NCBI GenBank assembly: GCA_020444045.1
Contig: JAHLLS010000033.1
Coordinates: 1 to 45,218, forward strand
DNA from: Deltaproteobacteria bacterium
GTDB lineage: Bacteria > Desulfobacterota > Desulfobacteria > Desulfobacterales > UBA5852
Length of the DNA: 45,218 bases
Direction: 5' to 3'
Shown: one piece after another, positions 10,217 to 19,108 of the stretch
Layout: each line of letters begins with the position of its first letter
Numbering within the stretch: the first letter of the stretch is position 1
Program-made: the position numbers and the translations under genes
The notes under the pieces: model-generated
Told to the model about the DNA's origin: nothing
What the model saw: only the letters and a program-made list of their open reading frames with translations
Database searches by the model: none

Positions 10217-11134
10217 ATGTCCCATGTATCCCGATTCATACGAGCGCACCGATGGCAACGGGTGTGGCTCACGATATTGGTCGCGGTGAGTGTCCTGCTG
10301 CTGGCCGGGGGGTGCATGTCAAGACGACAGGTTGTCTACCAGGAGATGGATTCCCCGAACGGGGTATCACGTCCGCGTTCAATCGCCATTCTCCCCTTTC
10401 ACAACGCCACCGATACCCCGGGGCTCGGCCAGATGGTGCGGCAAAGTCTATACGATCACCTCAGCCATCGCCGATTCAAGGATGTCGAACTGACGGTGGT
10501 CGACCAGGCGCTCAACGATCCCGGCGGTATCCCGGTCGATCCGTTGACGCCGGATGTTTTGCGCAACCTGGGTGAACGGCTGGGTTGCGACGCCGTGGTG
10601 ACCGGCCGCGTCACCGAACTGGAACGGCTCTTCATGGGCGTCTACTCTCAGCTGAGTGTCGGCGCCGACATCACGATCCATGATACCCATGACGGTCGGC
10701 GCCTTTGGTCGGACAGCCATGTGGCCCGCCTGCACGACGGCGGTCTGCCGCTGACGCCTCTGGGCCTTCCGCTGAGCGGGGTCCGCTCGGGCTGGAATTT
10801 GCGGGACAGCCAGATCATCAGGGCGGTGGACGAACTTACCCGCGCCCTGGCCGACCGTATCCCCGAACCGGACACGCCGATGGCGGTGGCATCGGCGGTT
10901 CGCTTCGAGTTGCAGGTTGGTGCGTACCTGGACCACGAATTGGCCGTCGATCAGCGCGATGAGCTTGAAGCGAAGGGCTTTCCGGCCGCGGTCTATTCGG
11001 AAATGCAGCAGGAAACCATCTGGCACCGGGTCATGGTCGGCCCCTATCCGGATGAAAGGGAAGCCCTCCGTGTCCGGCAGCAATTAGAAGACCAACTGGG
11101 CATTCGCCCGTTTCTGCGCCGGCAGCCGCTCTAA
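10217..11134 (+). CDS. GNA1162-like lipoprotein fused to a SPOR domain
   Basis: Predicted outer-membrane or periplasmic lipoprotein of 305 residues. The N-terminus is basic, then a hydrophobic stretch ends in the lipobox LAGGC near residue 32. A GNA1162/DUF799-type domain follows (SIAILPFHNATDTPGLGQMV, CDAVVTGRVTELE). The last 80 residues (FELQVGAYLDHELA to HRVMVGPYPDEREA) are a SPOR domain, a module that binds glycan strands lacking stem peptides. The combination suggests an envelope protein located at peptidoglycan remodelling sites. The ribosome site before ATG 10217 is weak. It stands alone, with no operon partner. Confidence 0.8.
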   Translation: MSHVSRFIRAHRWQRVWLTILVAVSVLLLAGGCMSRRQVVYQEMDSPNGVSRPRSIAILPFHNATDTPGLGQMVRQSLYDHLSHRRFKDVELTVVDQALNDPGGIPVDPLTPDVLRNLGERLGCDAVVTGRVTELERLFMGVYSQLSVGADITIHDTHDGRRLWSDSHVARLHDGGLPLTPLGLPLSGVRSGWNLRDSQIIRAVDELTRALADRIPEPDTPMAVASAVRFELQVGAYLDHELAVDQRDELEAKGFPAAVYSEMQQETIWHRVMVGPYPDEREALRVRQQLEDQLGIRPFLRRQPL

Positions 11135-11278
11135 CAAGCTGTTTGTATATTCAGGTAGGTAGCAACGCGATGGTAATGGTATCCGTGATTCTTTTCCGGT
11201 GAAAACCAAAAAGAGCCTCCCGGATCGACGAAAGTCCGGCAACCATCTCCCTGCTTTGGGAGCTATATAACCGGACCG

Positions 11279-11680
11279 TTACGGTTTGACCGTCACCACC
11301 GGGCAGCCGGCTTTGAGGATGATGAACTGAGCGGTGGACCCTAGGAGGAGTTTCTGGGTGCGGGATTTCTTCTCGATCCCCACGAAGATAAAATCAGCAG
11401 CATTGTCGGCGGCAAACTTGACGATGTCTTCACCGGGTGACAGCCCGCGCACCAGTTGATGGGTTTTATAGGAAATCCCGGCCGCCTTGAGGTCATTTCC
11501 GGCCTCTTCCAGGTTAAAATTGGCCTCGCTAATGACCTCAGGCTTCTCTTTGAGGCCGCCCTCCATGGAGGTCACCACATCGATATGGGAACCGCGCAAC
11601 TGGGCTTGATGTTTGGCCAGCGCCAGGGCCACCTTTGCCGCGACCGATCCATTGTACGCTACCAGATATTTTTTCTGCAC
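11279..11680 (-). CDS. Universal stress protein (UspA family)
   Basis: Single-domain Usp of 133 residues with the family fold order: an N-terminal beta strand YLVAYNGS, a central variable helix, and the C-terminal IFVGIEKKSRTQKLLLGSTAQFIILKAGCPVVTVKP. The G-2x-G-9x-G(S/T) nucleotide motif is only partly kept (G, then LLLGSTA). Translation starts at GTG 11680, which follows AAGGAAG. It probably binds ATP or acts by dimerisation under stress. There is no close partner gene. Confidence 0.88.
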   Translation of the reverse strand: MQKKYLVAYNGSVAAKVALALAKHQAQLRGSHIDVVTSMEGGLKEKPEVISEANFNLEEAGNDLKAAGISYKTHQLVRGLSPGEDIVKFAADNAADFIFVGIEKKSRTQKLLLGSTAQFIILKAGCPVVTVKP

Positions 11681-11778
11681 AGCAATCTTCCTTCTGAAAT
11701 GTCAAAGCTTGAAATTCGGTTCTATTGCCAATCCCCTGTTCTGAATGAAACGAATTTGCAAGCATTCAGAACATCAGT

Positions 11779-11904
11779 GAGGTGCTGGAGATGGTCGATT
11801 TTGATTCCAGGCAAGGCCGCAGCCGTTTTGACGCCGCAGGCGTAGCCTAAGCCACGTCGAGAACGCCGCCGCCTGCAGAAGATGGCGTTTCAGCCAACTT
11901 CCTC
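11779..11904. repeat. Degenerate palindromic intergenic element abutting a second element
   Basis: About 126 bp running from GAGGTGCTGGAGATGG to the imperfectly complementary CAGCCAACTTCCTC. Inside are CAAGGC, the small hairpin ACGCCGCAGGCGT and GAGAACGCC. Similar short words occur in the 143-bp elements at 11905 and 23054, so it is probably a diverged relative inserted next to the 11905 copy. It fills the gap between the Usp and livF genes, and there is no credible coding sequence. Confidence 0.5.
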
Positions 11905-12047
11905 AAATTGGTTTCGAAGCCTTGGATCACGTTCAAGAGCAAGGCGCCGCCCGATGAAAAAGCGCAGCATATTTTACAATATGTGAGCATTTTGAAGAGG
12001 GCGGCAACACCGTTATTGAGCGTTAGACGAGGCTTCGAAACCAATTT
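11905..12047. repeat. 143-bp palindromic element overlapping the livF stop codon
   Basis: Terminal 17-bp perfect inverted repeat: AAATTGGTTTCGAAGCC (11905-11921) and its complement at 12031-12047. The right arm supplies two bases of the TAA stop of livF (12046-12048). A central small hairpin CATATT-TTAC-AATATG lies at 11968-11983. Overall length and hairpin offset equal those of the element at 23054-23196. Confidence 0.8.
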
Positions 12048-12864
12048 ACATCCAACGCTTGCGACGCTTGTACGACTTCACCTCTTTGAAGGACTTCCGC
12101 CCGCCGCCCTGGGTGATGCCCATGTAGAACTCCTTGACATCAGGGTTGTCACGCAACTCTTTGGACGGGCCTTCCAAAACGATTTTACCCGATTCCATGA
12201 TATAGGCGTAATCGGAAATCTGCAAAGCAATCTTGGCGTTCTGTTCCACCACCAGAATCGTCGTTTTCAATTCCTGGTTGATAGTTTCTATATTGCGAAA
12301 AATCTCCTTTACCAAGAGCGGCGCCAGCCCGAGGGAGGGTTCGTCCAGCATCAACATCTTGGGAGCCGCCATGAGCGCACGGGCAATCGCGATCATCTGC
12401 TGTTCACCGCCCGAGCAGTAGCCGGCCATGCGATGGGTGATCTCTGAAAGCCGTGGGAAATGGCTGTACATCTGCTCGTGGTCTTTGCGAATATTGCGGC
12501 TGCCATCTTTGCGGGTGATGGACCCCACTCGGATGTTTTCGTCCACGGTCAGGTGCTTGAACACCCGCCGCCCTTCGGGCACCATCACCGCGCCAAGTTT
12601 GACCACCTGTGTTCCCAGGACATTGGTGATGTCGCTTCCGTCAAACTGGATATGCCCATCGCGGATAAAGCCGTTTTCCGGCTTTAGCAGGCCGCTGATG
12701 GCCCGCAGCGTGGTGGTTTTGCCGGCGCCGTTGGTGCCCAGCAGGGCAACGATGCCCCCCTCGGTTACATGCAGGCTGACACCGCGCAGTACCTGGATGA
12801 TATCGTTGTAGACCACTTCAATGTTGTTGACTTCAAGCAGATTTGCCGAATTGTTTTTGTCCAT
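12046..12864 (-). CDS. livF: Branched-chain-type ABC transporter ATP-binding protein (LivF)
   Basis: One of the two nucleotide-binding subunits of a HAAT-family importer; hydrolyses ATP to drive uptake. It has 272 residues, slightly longer than typical LivF because of a basic tail ending KSYKRRKRWM. Seen are Walker A GTNGAGKTT, the LivF-type signature YCSGGEQQM, Walker B LMLDEPSLGLAP and a switch histidine replaced by Gln in VVEQNA, normal for LivF. It lies downstream of the binding-protein gene on the same strand, separated by two strong stem-loops. The basic tail is probably its natural end, because the stop lies exactly at the edge of a palindromic element. Confidence 0.93.
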   Translation of the reverse strand: MDKNNSANLLEVNNIEVVYNDIIQVLRGVSLHVTEGGIVALLGTNGAGKTTTLRAISGLLKPENGFIRDGHIQFDGSDITNVLGTQVVKLGAVMVPEGRRVFKHLTVDENIRVGSITRKDGSRNIRKDHEQMYSHFPRLSEITHRMAGYCSGGEQQMIAIARALMAAPKMLMLDEPSLGLAPLLVKEIFRNIETINQELKTTILVVEQNAKIALQISDYAYIMESGKIVLEGPSKELRDNPDVKEFYMGITQGGGRKSFKEVKSYKRRKRWM

Positions 12865-12929
12865 AGGGCCGTTTTCTAATCATAGGTGAAAACGGTTCGC
12901 CTTCACCTTATTAACTTTAACGAAACAAG

Positions 12930-12970
12930 CCTTGTGCCTCTCATCGATCCGTGTTCAGCCCGGCACAAGG
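12930..12970 (-). other. Stem-loop between livK and livF (downstream one)
   Basis: CCTTGTGCC (12930-12938) and GGCACAAGG (12962-12970) form a perfect 9-bp stem with a 23-base loop. With the neighbouring GC-rich hairpin at 12988 it lies between the substrate-binding protein gene and livF. Such structures often protect the abundant binding-protein mRNA or reduce read-through; that role is inferred here. Confidence 0.5.
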
Positions 12971-12987
12971 GGTGTGAGGACGTTCGA

Positions 12988-13009
12988 CCGGCCCGGGCAG
13001 CCGGGCCGG
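12988..13009 (-). other. GC-rich hairpin just downstream of livK
   Basis: CCGGCCCGG (12988-12996) and CCGGGCCGG (13001-13009) form a 9-bp all-GC stem with loop GCAG, about 10 bases after the livK stop. No U-tract follows, so it is more likely an mRNA-stabilising or attenuating structure than a full intrinsic terminator. Confidence 0.6.
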
Positions 13010-13019
13010 CCTAAAACAA

Positions 13020-14285
13020 TTATTGAATTATACTGGTGTACTCCGGAATAAACGGTTTGCCTACGGATTTGAACTCCCCGTTTTCCACCGCGTAAAGCTG
13101 CAGGGTGTCGACACCTTGCTTATCGGTCTCTGAATAGGTTACCGGTCCTACCGTTGTCACCGGATAGAATGCATTGATACCGTTCATGTCCAGTAATTCT
13201 TCGTAGAGGCTTTCTTTGGTAACCTCTACGCCTTTGGCTTTGGCCCGCAGGATGCACTCGGTAGCGACCTGTGCCACCATCACCCCATTGATGTAATTGT
13301 GGGAATTGGCAGCCTTTTCATCACGCCCGTATTTTTTGGCCAGGGCCAGTTGGGCATCTGTTCCGACACCGGGTTCTGATGTTACAATGTAGGATGTCGT
13401 CCAGTAAAAATTTTCCGCGGCCGGTCCGGCCAGGGACACCAAGTCGTTGCCGCCGGTGTAGTGACACCCCAGGAACGTGATCTTGCCATCCTCACCAAAG
13501 GAATTCGCGATAAGCCCAAGGCGGCTGGCATCTTTGAGCATGGTCGCAACTGGCGACTGGATGGTCTGGCTGATGATGTATTGGACCCCTTTGCTTTCAA
13601 GGCGTTGCAGCATGGCGGTGTTGTCCAGGTCTTTGCCGTGCTCGACCACTTCCACGATCTCTATTTTGAGGCCGGCGGCAACCGCCTTTTCCACATCAGA
13701 GACAGGCCCCCTGCCAAAAGCGGAAGGATGGATGTACATCGCCACTTTAGGTGTCCCGTCGCCTTTATGGTTGTTCGCAATGTATTCAGCCAGCCCGATG
13801 GCCTGGGCCGAATAGGAGGCAATGGGCAAAAAGATGTAGCTGGACCCCTCCAGGTTTCCGGCATGGAAGGAGGCCGGAATAGTAGGCATCTTGGCTTCGT
13901 CAAAATCTTTTTTCAAGGCCATGGTGCTTCCGGTGGAATAATTGAGATAGAAGATGATGCCCTGGGAAAGGAAGTCTTCAAAATTACGTTTGGTGACATC
14001 CGTCTTATACTGGTCATCCCTGATTTCACATTCTATCTTGTCATTTCCGAGGAGCTTCATGTCGTTAACATAATTAAAATAGTCTTCAACGCCCTTCGCA
14101 TAAGGGTCACCTGCATCAGAAGTCGGTCCGGTAATGGCCAGTGAAAGCCCTAGTTTGTAAACTTTGGCTTCAGCGACCGCCTCTTTCTTTTCAACTTTGG
14201 CTTCTTCCTTTTGGCCGCAGGATACTATGAAGAGTGCAGTGACAGCCAGAAATACACACAGCAACAACAATCTCTTTTTTTTCAT
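13020..14285 (-). CDS. livK: ABC transporter substrate-binding lipoprotein (LivK/HAAT family)
   Basis: Extracytoplasmic solute receptor of the importer. The 421-residue precursor has a lipoprotein signal (MKKKRLLLL, lipobox FIVSC), a charged Lys/Glu linker, then a periplasmic-binding-protein type 1 fold: GLSLAITGPTSDAGDPYAKG near the start of the mature domain and the hinge segments typical of amino-acid-type receptors. ATG 14285 follows GGGGGAG; an in-frame start at 14318 is less likely. The acyl-CoA synthetase in the same operon suggests the ligand is a carboxylic or aromatic acid rather than leucine, but this is inference. Confidence 0.9.
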   Translation of the reverse strand: MKKKRLLLLCVFLAVTALFIVSCGQKEEAKVEKKEAVAEAKVYKLGLSLAITGPTSDAGDPYAKGVEDYFNYVNDMKLLGNDKIECEIRDDQYKTDVTKRNFEDFLSQGIIFYLNYSTGSTMALKKDFDEAKMPTIPASFHAGNLEGSSYIFLPIASYSAQAIGLAEYIANNHKGDGTPKVAMYIHPSAFGRGPVSDVEKAVAAGLKIEIVEVVEHGKDLDNTAMLQRLESKGVQYIISQTIQSPVATMLKDASRLGLIANSFGEDGKITFLGCHYTGGNDLVSLAGPAAENFYWTTSYIVTSEPGVGTDAQLALAKKYGRDEKAANSHNYINGVMVAQVATECILRAKAKGVEVTKESLYEELLDMNGINAFYPVTTVGPVTYSETDKQGVDTLQLYAVENGEFKSVGKPFIPEYTSIIQ

Positions 14286-14399
14286 ATCTCCCCCTTTATT
14301 GTGAGTTTTGACTACCATTGGAAAATGGATCGCAATTCACTTCCTATGAAAAACTGGGTCGCCATGATATGTGCTTTGAATCTGTCGAGGATCCAATGA

Positions 14400-15494
14400 T
14401 CAATAACGGAACGGCCACAGTTTGGTATATGAGCGTACGATGCGCCACCAGTTAGCGATCCCTCGCGGTTCAAACATTAAAAACAGAACGATCACCAGAC
14501 CAAATGAAAACGGTTTTAGGGCCGTGGCCAGATTCCAGTCCGACGGCAATATCTGGCTAGCGTGTTCGACCAGGGTTTCGACCTGGAGTTCGAGTGCTAT
14601 GATCGCGGTCGGTCCCCAGAAAGATCCGCTGAGTGTTCCCAGACCACCGACGATGGCCATGGCCAGATAGGTAATCGAGTGATGCAGGGTAAAAGATTCA
14701 AAACCCACACCCCGGTACACGTAGGCGTGCAGAGCCCCGGCCACCCCGGCAAAAAAACCGGCCAGACCGAAGGCATACACTTTGGTAAGACCGGGATGCA
14801 TTCCCATGGCATCGGCGGCCCGGTCGTTGTCCCGGACGGCACTCAGGCAGCGTCCATAACGGGTCCGGAGGAGGTTTCGCACCATGAATCCCGAAAGGAT
14901 GACCACCACAAGCAAAACATAATACCAGAAGAGGTAGTGCTCATTTCTGGCCAATTTGCCGGTAAACCAGTATACCCGGCTAATGGCGATAGTCTGCCCC
15001 TGGTTAAAAAATTCCAGAAAATTGATCGTCCACGAAAAAATCATCTGAAAGCTCAGGGTGGCAATGGCCAGATAAAGATGTTTCAGGCGCATGGCAGGAA
15101 GCCCGACGATGGCCCCGAAAACCGCACCCATCAGCCCGGAAAGAACGATCATCAGCGGCCAAGCATGCGTGATAATGACATGACTGTCACCCAAAGTCCG
15201 TGCAAAAGAGGCGAGGGTGTAGGCCCCGATACCGACAAAGGCGGCATGCCCGATGGATATCAAGCCGGCGAAGCCGGTGACGATGTTCAGGCCGATGATC
15301 GCCACCATGGCGATCAGGATGTTGTCCAATACCAGCATGTATTTGTTGCTTAAAGTAAAAAGCATGGGCCAGGCAAAAAGCAGAAATAGAAACAGACTGA
15401 GGATGGTCCGGTCCAAATGGGTGAAGAATATTCGCTGCTCGTCCTGGTAGGAAGTAAAGTAGTTGCCGGTGGCTAACCAACGATTAGTTGACAT
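14400..15494 (-). CDS. livM: ABC transporter permease (LivM)
   Basis: Inner-membrane permease of 364 residues with about ten hydrophobic segments and the LivM signature GFAGLISIGHAAFVGIGAY. The conserved GRCLSAVRDNDRAADAMG loop would contact the ATPases. It starts 3 bases after the livH stop, so the two are translationally close. An N-terminal soluble extension of about 25 residues precedes the first membrane span, as is common in LivM. Confidence 0.92.
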   Translation of the reverse strand: MSTNRWLATGNYFTSYQDEQRIFFTHLDRTILSLFLFLLFAWPMLFTLSNKYMLVLDNILIAMVAIIGLNIVTGFAGLISIGHAAFVGIGAYTLASFARTLGDSHVIITHAWPLMIVLSGLMGAVFGAIVGLPAMRLKHLYLAIATLSFQMIFSWTINFLEFFNQGQTIAISRVYWFTGKLARNEHYLFWYYVLLVVVILSGFMVRNLLRTRYGRCLSAVRDNDRAADAMGMHPGLTKVYAFGLAGFFAGVAGALHAYVYRGVGFESFTLHHSITYLAMAIVGGLGTLSGSFWGPTAIIALELQVETLVEHASQILPSDWNLATALKPFSFGLVIVLFLMFEPRGIANWWRIVRSYTKLWPFRY

Positions 15495-15497
15495 GAT

Positions 15498-16391
15498 TTA
15501 TACCCGTTCAATTTCATGGATGCCGAAAAGTCCGTGCGGCTTGAAAAGCAGGATGATTAACAAAATGATATAGGGCAACACTTCCGCGGTGCCGTTTAGC
15601 CCCCAATTGCCGTCCAGGTATCCGCTGGCAAACTGCTGGATGATACCCATGATGATGCCGGCCACCACCGCGCCTAATATGGAATCCAGTCCGCCTAATA
15701 TGACCACTGGAAAAACGGTAATTCCGAAAGCTTGCAGGGTCTCAAAATTGAGACCGGTAATATTGCCGATGATGCCGCCGGCAGCGGCGGCGCTCAACCC
15801 GGCTGTGGCCCATGCGAGACCAAACACCCGGGGCACGGAAATGCCCACGGACATGGAAGCGAACTGGTCATCCGATACGGCCCGCATGGAGATGCCCACC
15901 GTAGATTTTTTAAAAAACCATGAGAATCCTATGATCATTACAGCCGTCACGATTACGCCCACGAGCTGAGTCCAGGAGATCGACACACCGCCAAAAGATA
16001 TCAAGGTTTGGGGCAAGAATCTTGGAAAAGAGAAGTTTACCGACCCAAACGGTGTTAAAAAAATCAACCCATCGAGGATGGACATCAGGCCGATCGTTAC
16101 CATGATCACGGAGATGATCGGCTCTCCGATCAAGCGACGTAAAAAAATCCGCTCCACGCACATCGCCAGGAAAAAAGTAATCACCATACTCAGAAAAAAG
16201 GATATGTAAATCGGAATCCCCACCATGCCGGTTAATGCATAGGCGATAAATGCACCGGCGGCGATAATTTGTCCGTGAGCGATATTCAGCACCTTGCTCG
16301 ATTTATAGATCAGGACAAATCCCAGCGCCGCCAGGGCATAAATGGAACCTACCACGATGCCGCTGACCACCAGTTGAAAAAAGTAACTCAT
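15498..16391 (-). CDS. livH: ABC transporter permease (LivH)
   Basis: Inner-membrane permease of 297 residues, nearly all hydrophobic, with the LivH features GIVVGSIYALAALGFVLIYKSSKVLNIAHG (split across the first spans) and the ATPase-coupling loop MRAVSDDQFASMSVGI. Its ATG overlaps the TGA of the acyl-CoA synthetase gene by one base, indicating translational coupling. Together with LivM it forms the channel. Confidence 0.93.
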   Translation of the reverse strand: MSYFFQLVVSGIVVGSIYALAALGFVLIYKSSKVLNIAHGQIIAAGAFIAYALTGMVGIPIYISFFLSMVITFFLAMCVERIFLRRLIGEPIISVIMVTIGLMSILDGLIFLTPFGSVNFSFPRFLPQTLISFGGVSISWTQLVGVIVTAVMIIGFSWFFKKSTVGISMRAVSDDQFASMSVGISVPRVFGLAWATAGLSAAAAGGIIGNITGLNFETLQAFGITVFPVVILGGLDSILGAVVAGIIMGIIQQFASGYLDGNWGLNGTAEVLPYIILLIILLFKPHGLFGIHEIERV

Positions 16392-18322
16392 CAGAACCCT
16401 TCCATGGTATAAAATGAAATCTTGGTTTTCACCGTTGTTGATTGCCCGTCTTGGTATTGGAAGAAGGCTTCGACCTCTTTTTCGCTGATGCTCTCATCAT
16501 AAAGGGCGTCATACAGGTTCTGGTATTTCTCGCGTACGAATTTCCGGCGAATTTTTCCCGTTTTGGTCAACTCGCCGTCGTCCATATCCAGCAGTTTGTA
16601 TAAAATGGCGAACCGTTTGATCCTGAAGTGTTCTTTTTCTGCCCGCGAATTGATTTCAGCAACTTGATCTTTAACCAACTCGGCTACTTCGGGTTTGGCC
16701 GACAGATCCATGAAGGTGGTGTAGGAAATTCCCCGGTCTTCCGCCCATTTGCCCACCACGATGGGGTCGATGTTGACCAGGGCGGCCACATAATCCCGCT
16801 TGTCTCCGAAGATCACCGCTTCCTTGATATAGGGGCTGAATTTGAGTTTGTTCTCCAGGAACATGGGACTGAACATCTCGTTCTCGCTGTTGTGCATCAC
16901 ATCCGCCAACCGGTCGATGACCACCAGGTGGCCATGCTCGTCGATGTAACCGGCATCGCCTGAGTGCAGCCAGCCGCCTTCCAACAGCTCCGCCGTTTTT
17001 TCAGGCAGCTTGTAATAGCCGGGTGTCACCGAGGGGGATCGGGATAGGATCTCCCCCTCTTCTGAAATTTTACATTCCGTGTTGGGCAACGGTTTGCCCA
17101 CCGTATCGGGCCGAACGTCGCCGTCCCTGTGCATGTAGGCGATGCCCACGATTTCGGTCTGGCCGTAGATCTGCTTCAGATTGACCCCGATGGCCTGGTA
17201 GAAAGTGAACAGTTCAGGGCCCAGGGCGGCGCCGCCGGTGTAGGCCCGGCGTAGGCGCAGCAGGCCGATCTGATTGATCAAAGGCCGGAACATGATCTGG
17301 TAGCCCAGCCAGGCCTTGAATCTCAGACCGGGCGGCATGGATTTGCCCGACATGCGATAGCTGGCCGCCTTTTCGCCGATTTTGATGAAATAATAATAGA
17401 GTTTCCGGTTGAGCCAGTAGGACTCGTCGATTTTGAGCCAGATCTGGGAGCGGATGGTCTCATAAATCCGGGGTGCCCCGAACATGAAATGCGGGCCGAT
17501 CTCCTTGAGATCTTCCATGGCCGTTTCCACCGATTCGGGGAAATTGATGGTAATTCCGGTGGCCATGGCCACGCCAAAAGAATTCATCTGCTCACCGATC
17601 CAGGCAAAGGGCAAGAAAGAGAGATACTCGTCGGTATCCATCAGAGGATCCGCATCAGTGAGCTGCAACCCCATGCTGATAAAGTTCTTATGGGTCAGCA
17701 TGGTCCCCTTGGACAAGCCGGTCGTGCCGGATGTCAGGCAGAGGTGGCAGACCTGGTCGGCTGTGCCTTGATCCAATAGGGATTCAAACAGATCTGGGTT
17801 TTCGGCATGAACGTCGTCGCCGATCCGGTAGAGATCTTCGATGAAGACGAACCAATCATCGGACCGGTAGCCACGCATGCCGCGGGGGTCCTCGTAGATG
17901 ACATGCTTGACGCCCGGGACCCGTTCACGGATTTCCACAATCTTGTCAACCTGTTCCTGGTTGTCGCAAAAGACCATGGAGACGTCCATGTAGACCAGCA
18001 GTTGAGCGATTTCCTCGGGCATGGTGGTCTGGTAGATGGCCGCGGATATACCCCCTACCGCCTGCGCGCCAATGGCGGTGAAAAGCATTTCCGGAATGTT
18101 GTCGCCGATCAAGGCGATGGCATCGCCTTTTTTTAACCCGAGCTTTTGCAGGCCCAACCCTGTCTTGCGAACCAAATGGTAATAGTCATTCCAGGTATAG
18201 CTGTTCCAGCGGCCGAATTCTTTTTCCCGCAAGGCTACTTTGTCACCGGTTTTTTCGACGCGCCAGCGCAGCAATTGTGGAATGGTAAGTGACTGGAGGT
18301 GTTGCGTGTCTGCCGTGTCCAA
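16391..18322 (-). CDS. AMP-forming acyl-CoA synthetase (FAA1/COG1022 type)
   Basis: ATP-dependent ligase activating a carboxylic acid to its CoA ester through an acyl-adenylate. It has 643 residues. Seen are the P-loop-like CLTSGTTGLSKGTML, the YGQTE adenylate motif, HSGDAGYIDEHGHLVVIDRLAD, and a C-terminal lysine region (ELTKTGKIRRKFV). Length and layout match long-chain acyl-CoA synthetases, though substrate length is not certain. Translation appears to start at TTG 18322, directly after the livG TAA, with GGAG in the end of livG as ribosome site; there is no ATG at a sensible position. Its place inside a liv operon suggests uptake and immediate CoA trapping of the same substrate. Confidence 0.9.
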   Translation of the reverse strand: MDTADTQHLQSLTIPQLLRWRVEKTGDKVALREKEFGRWNSYTWNDYYHLVRKTGLGLQKLGLKKGDAIALIGDNIPEMLFTAIGAQAVGGISAAIYQTTMPEEIAQLLVYMDVSMVFCDNQEQVDKIVEIRERVPGVKHVIYEDPRGMRGYRSDDWFVFIEDLYRIGDDVHAENPDLFESLLDQGTADQVCHLCLTSGTTGLSKGTMLTHKNFISMGLQLTDADPLMDTDEYLSFLPFAWIGEQMNSFGVAMATGITINFPESVETAMEDLKEIGPHFMFGAPRIYETIRSQIWLKIDESYWLNRKLYYYFIKIGEKAASYRMSGKSMPPGLRFKAWLGYQIMFRPLINQIGLLRLRRAYTGGAALGPELFTFYQAIGVNLKQIYGQTEIVGIAYMHRDGDVRPDTVGKPLPNTECKISEEGEILSRSPSVTPGYYKLPEKTAELLEGGWLHSGDAGYIDEHGHLVVIDRLADVMHNSENEMFSPMFLENKLKFSPYIKEAVIFGDKRDYVAALVNIDPIVVGKWAEDRGISYTTFMDLSAKPEVAELVKDQVAEINSRAEKEHFRIKRFAILYKLLDMDDGELTKTGKIRRKFVREKYQNLYDALYDESISEKEVEAFFQYQDGQSTTVKTKISFYTMEGF

Positions 18323-19108
18323 TTAATCTTCTCCGATGTAGGCCTCGATAACCTTTTCGTTAGCGGCCACTTCTTGGGGGGTCCCCGATCCGATAACTTC
18401 CCCGAAATCCAGTACATGGATGCGATCGGAAATATCCATGACAACACCCAAATCGTGTTCAACCAGGATGATTGTTTTCTTTTGCTCCTTTTTAATATCC
18501 ATGACGAACCGTACGATATCTTCTTTTTCTTCGATGTTCATACCCGCCATGGGCTCGTCCAGCAGCAGCAGTTGGGGGTTTAGCGTCAGCGCCCTGGCAA
18601 CCTCAACACGTTTCTGGATGCCGTATGCCAGGTTTCCCACTGTGCTTTTGCGGTAAGGCTCGAGCTCCATGAAATCTATGACATCTTCCACATAGGCACG
18701 GTTTTCAGCCTCCAGCCGCGATGCCTTACCAACGAAAATCATCGCCTGGAAAAAATTATAGTTAAGGTTGGTGTGCCGAGCCAGCAACAGGTTGTCCAGC
18801 ACGGACAGGCCACTAAACAATTCCAGGTTCTGGAACGCACGGGCGATGCCCAATTTGGTCACCTGGTGCGGTGACGCGTGGGTCAATCGCTTGTTACCGT
18901 ATTTTATTTCCCCCTTGGTCGGATGATAAAACCCGGAAATACAGTTCAGCAGGCTCGTCTTGCCGGCGCCGTTAGGTCCGATGACCGATGTAATCAGTCC
19001 CGGCTCAATCGTGATATCGACATTCGAAAGGGCCCGCAACCCGCCGAAATCCAGGGTCACCGACTCAATTCTTAAAACGTCTTGAGGCATGTTTGCTTCA
19101 TTTCCCAT
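18323..19108 (-). CDS. livG: Branched-chain-type ABC transporter ATP-binding protein (LivG)
   Basis: Second nucleotide-binding subunit of the importer, 261 residues. Walker A is GPNGAGKTS, the signature region reads LAYGIQKRVEVARAL, Walker B is LLLDEPMAGMN, and the switch His is in LVEHDLG. The C-terminal VLDFGEVIGSGTPQEV is typical of LivG. It is the first gene of the six-gene minus-strand operon. A second in-frame ATG at 19090 is possible. Confidence 0.93.
   Translation of the reverse strand: MGNEANMPQDVLRIESVTLDFGGLRALSNVDITIEPGLITSVIGPNGAGKTSLLNCISGFYHPTKGEIKYGNKRLTHASPHQVTKLGIARAFQNLELFSGLSVLDNLLLARHTNLNYNFFQAMIFVGKASRLEAENRAYVEDVIDFMELEPYRKSTVGNLAYGIQKRVEVARALTLNPQLLLLDEPMAGMNIEEKEDIVRFVMDIKKEQKKTIILVEHDLGVVMDISDRIHVLDFGEVIGSGTPQEVAANEKVIEAYIGED

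Noticed and set aside
11200..11250. Possible riboswitch or terminator downstream of the universal stress protein gene
   Set aside because: A 5-bp stem (CCGGA/TCCGG) is followed by T's only after a gap, and no riboswitch consensus is met.
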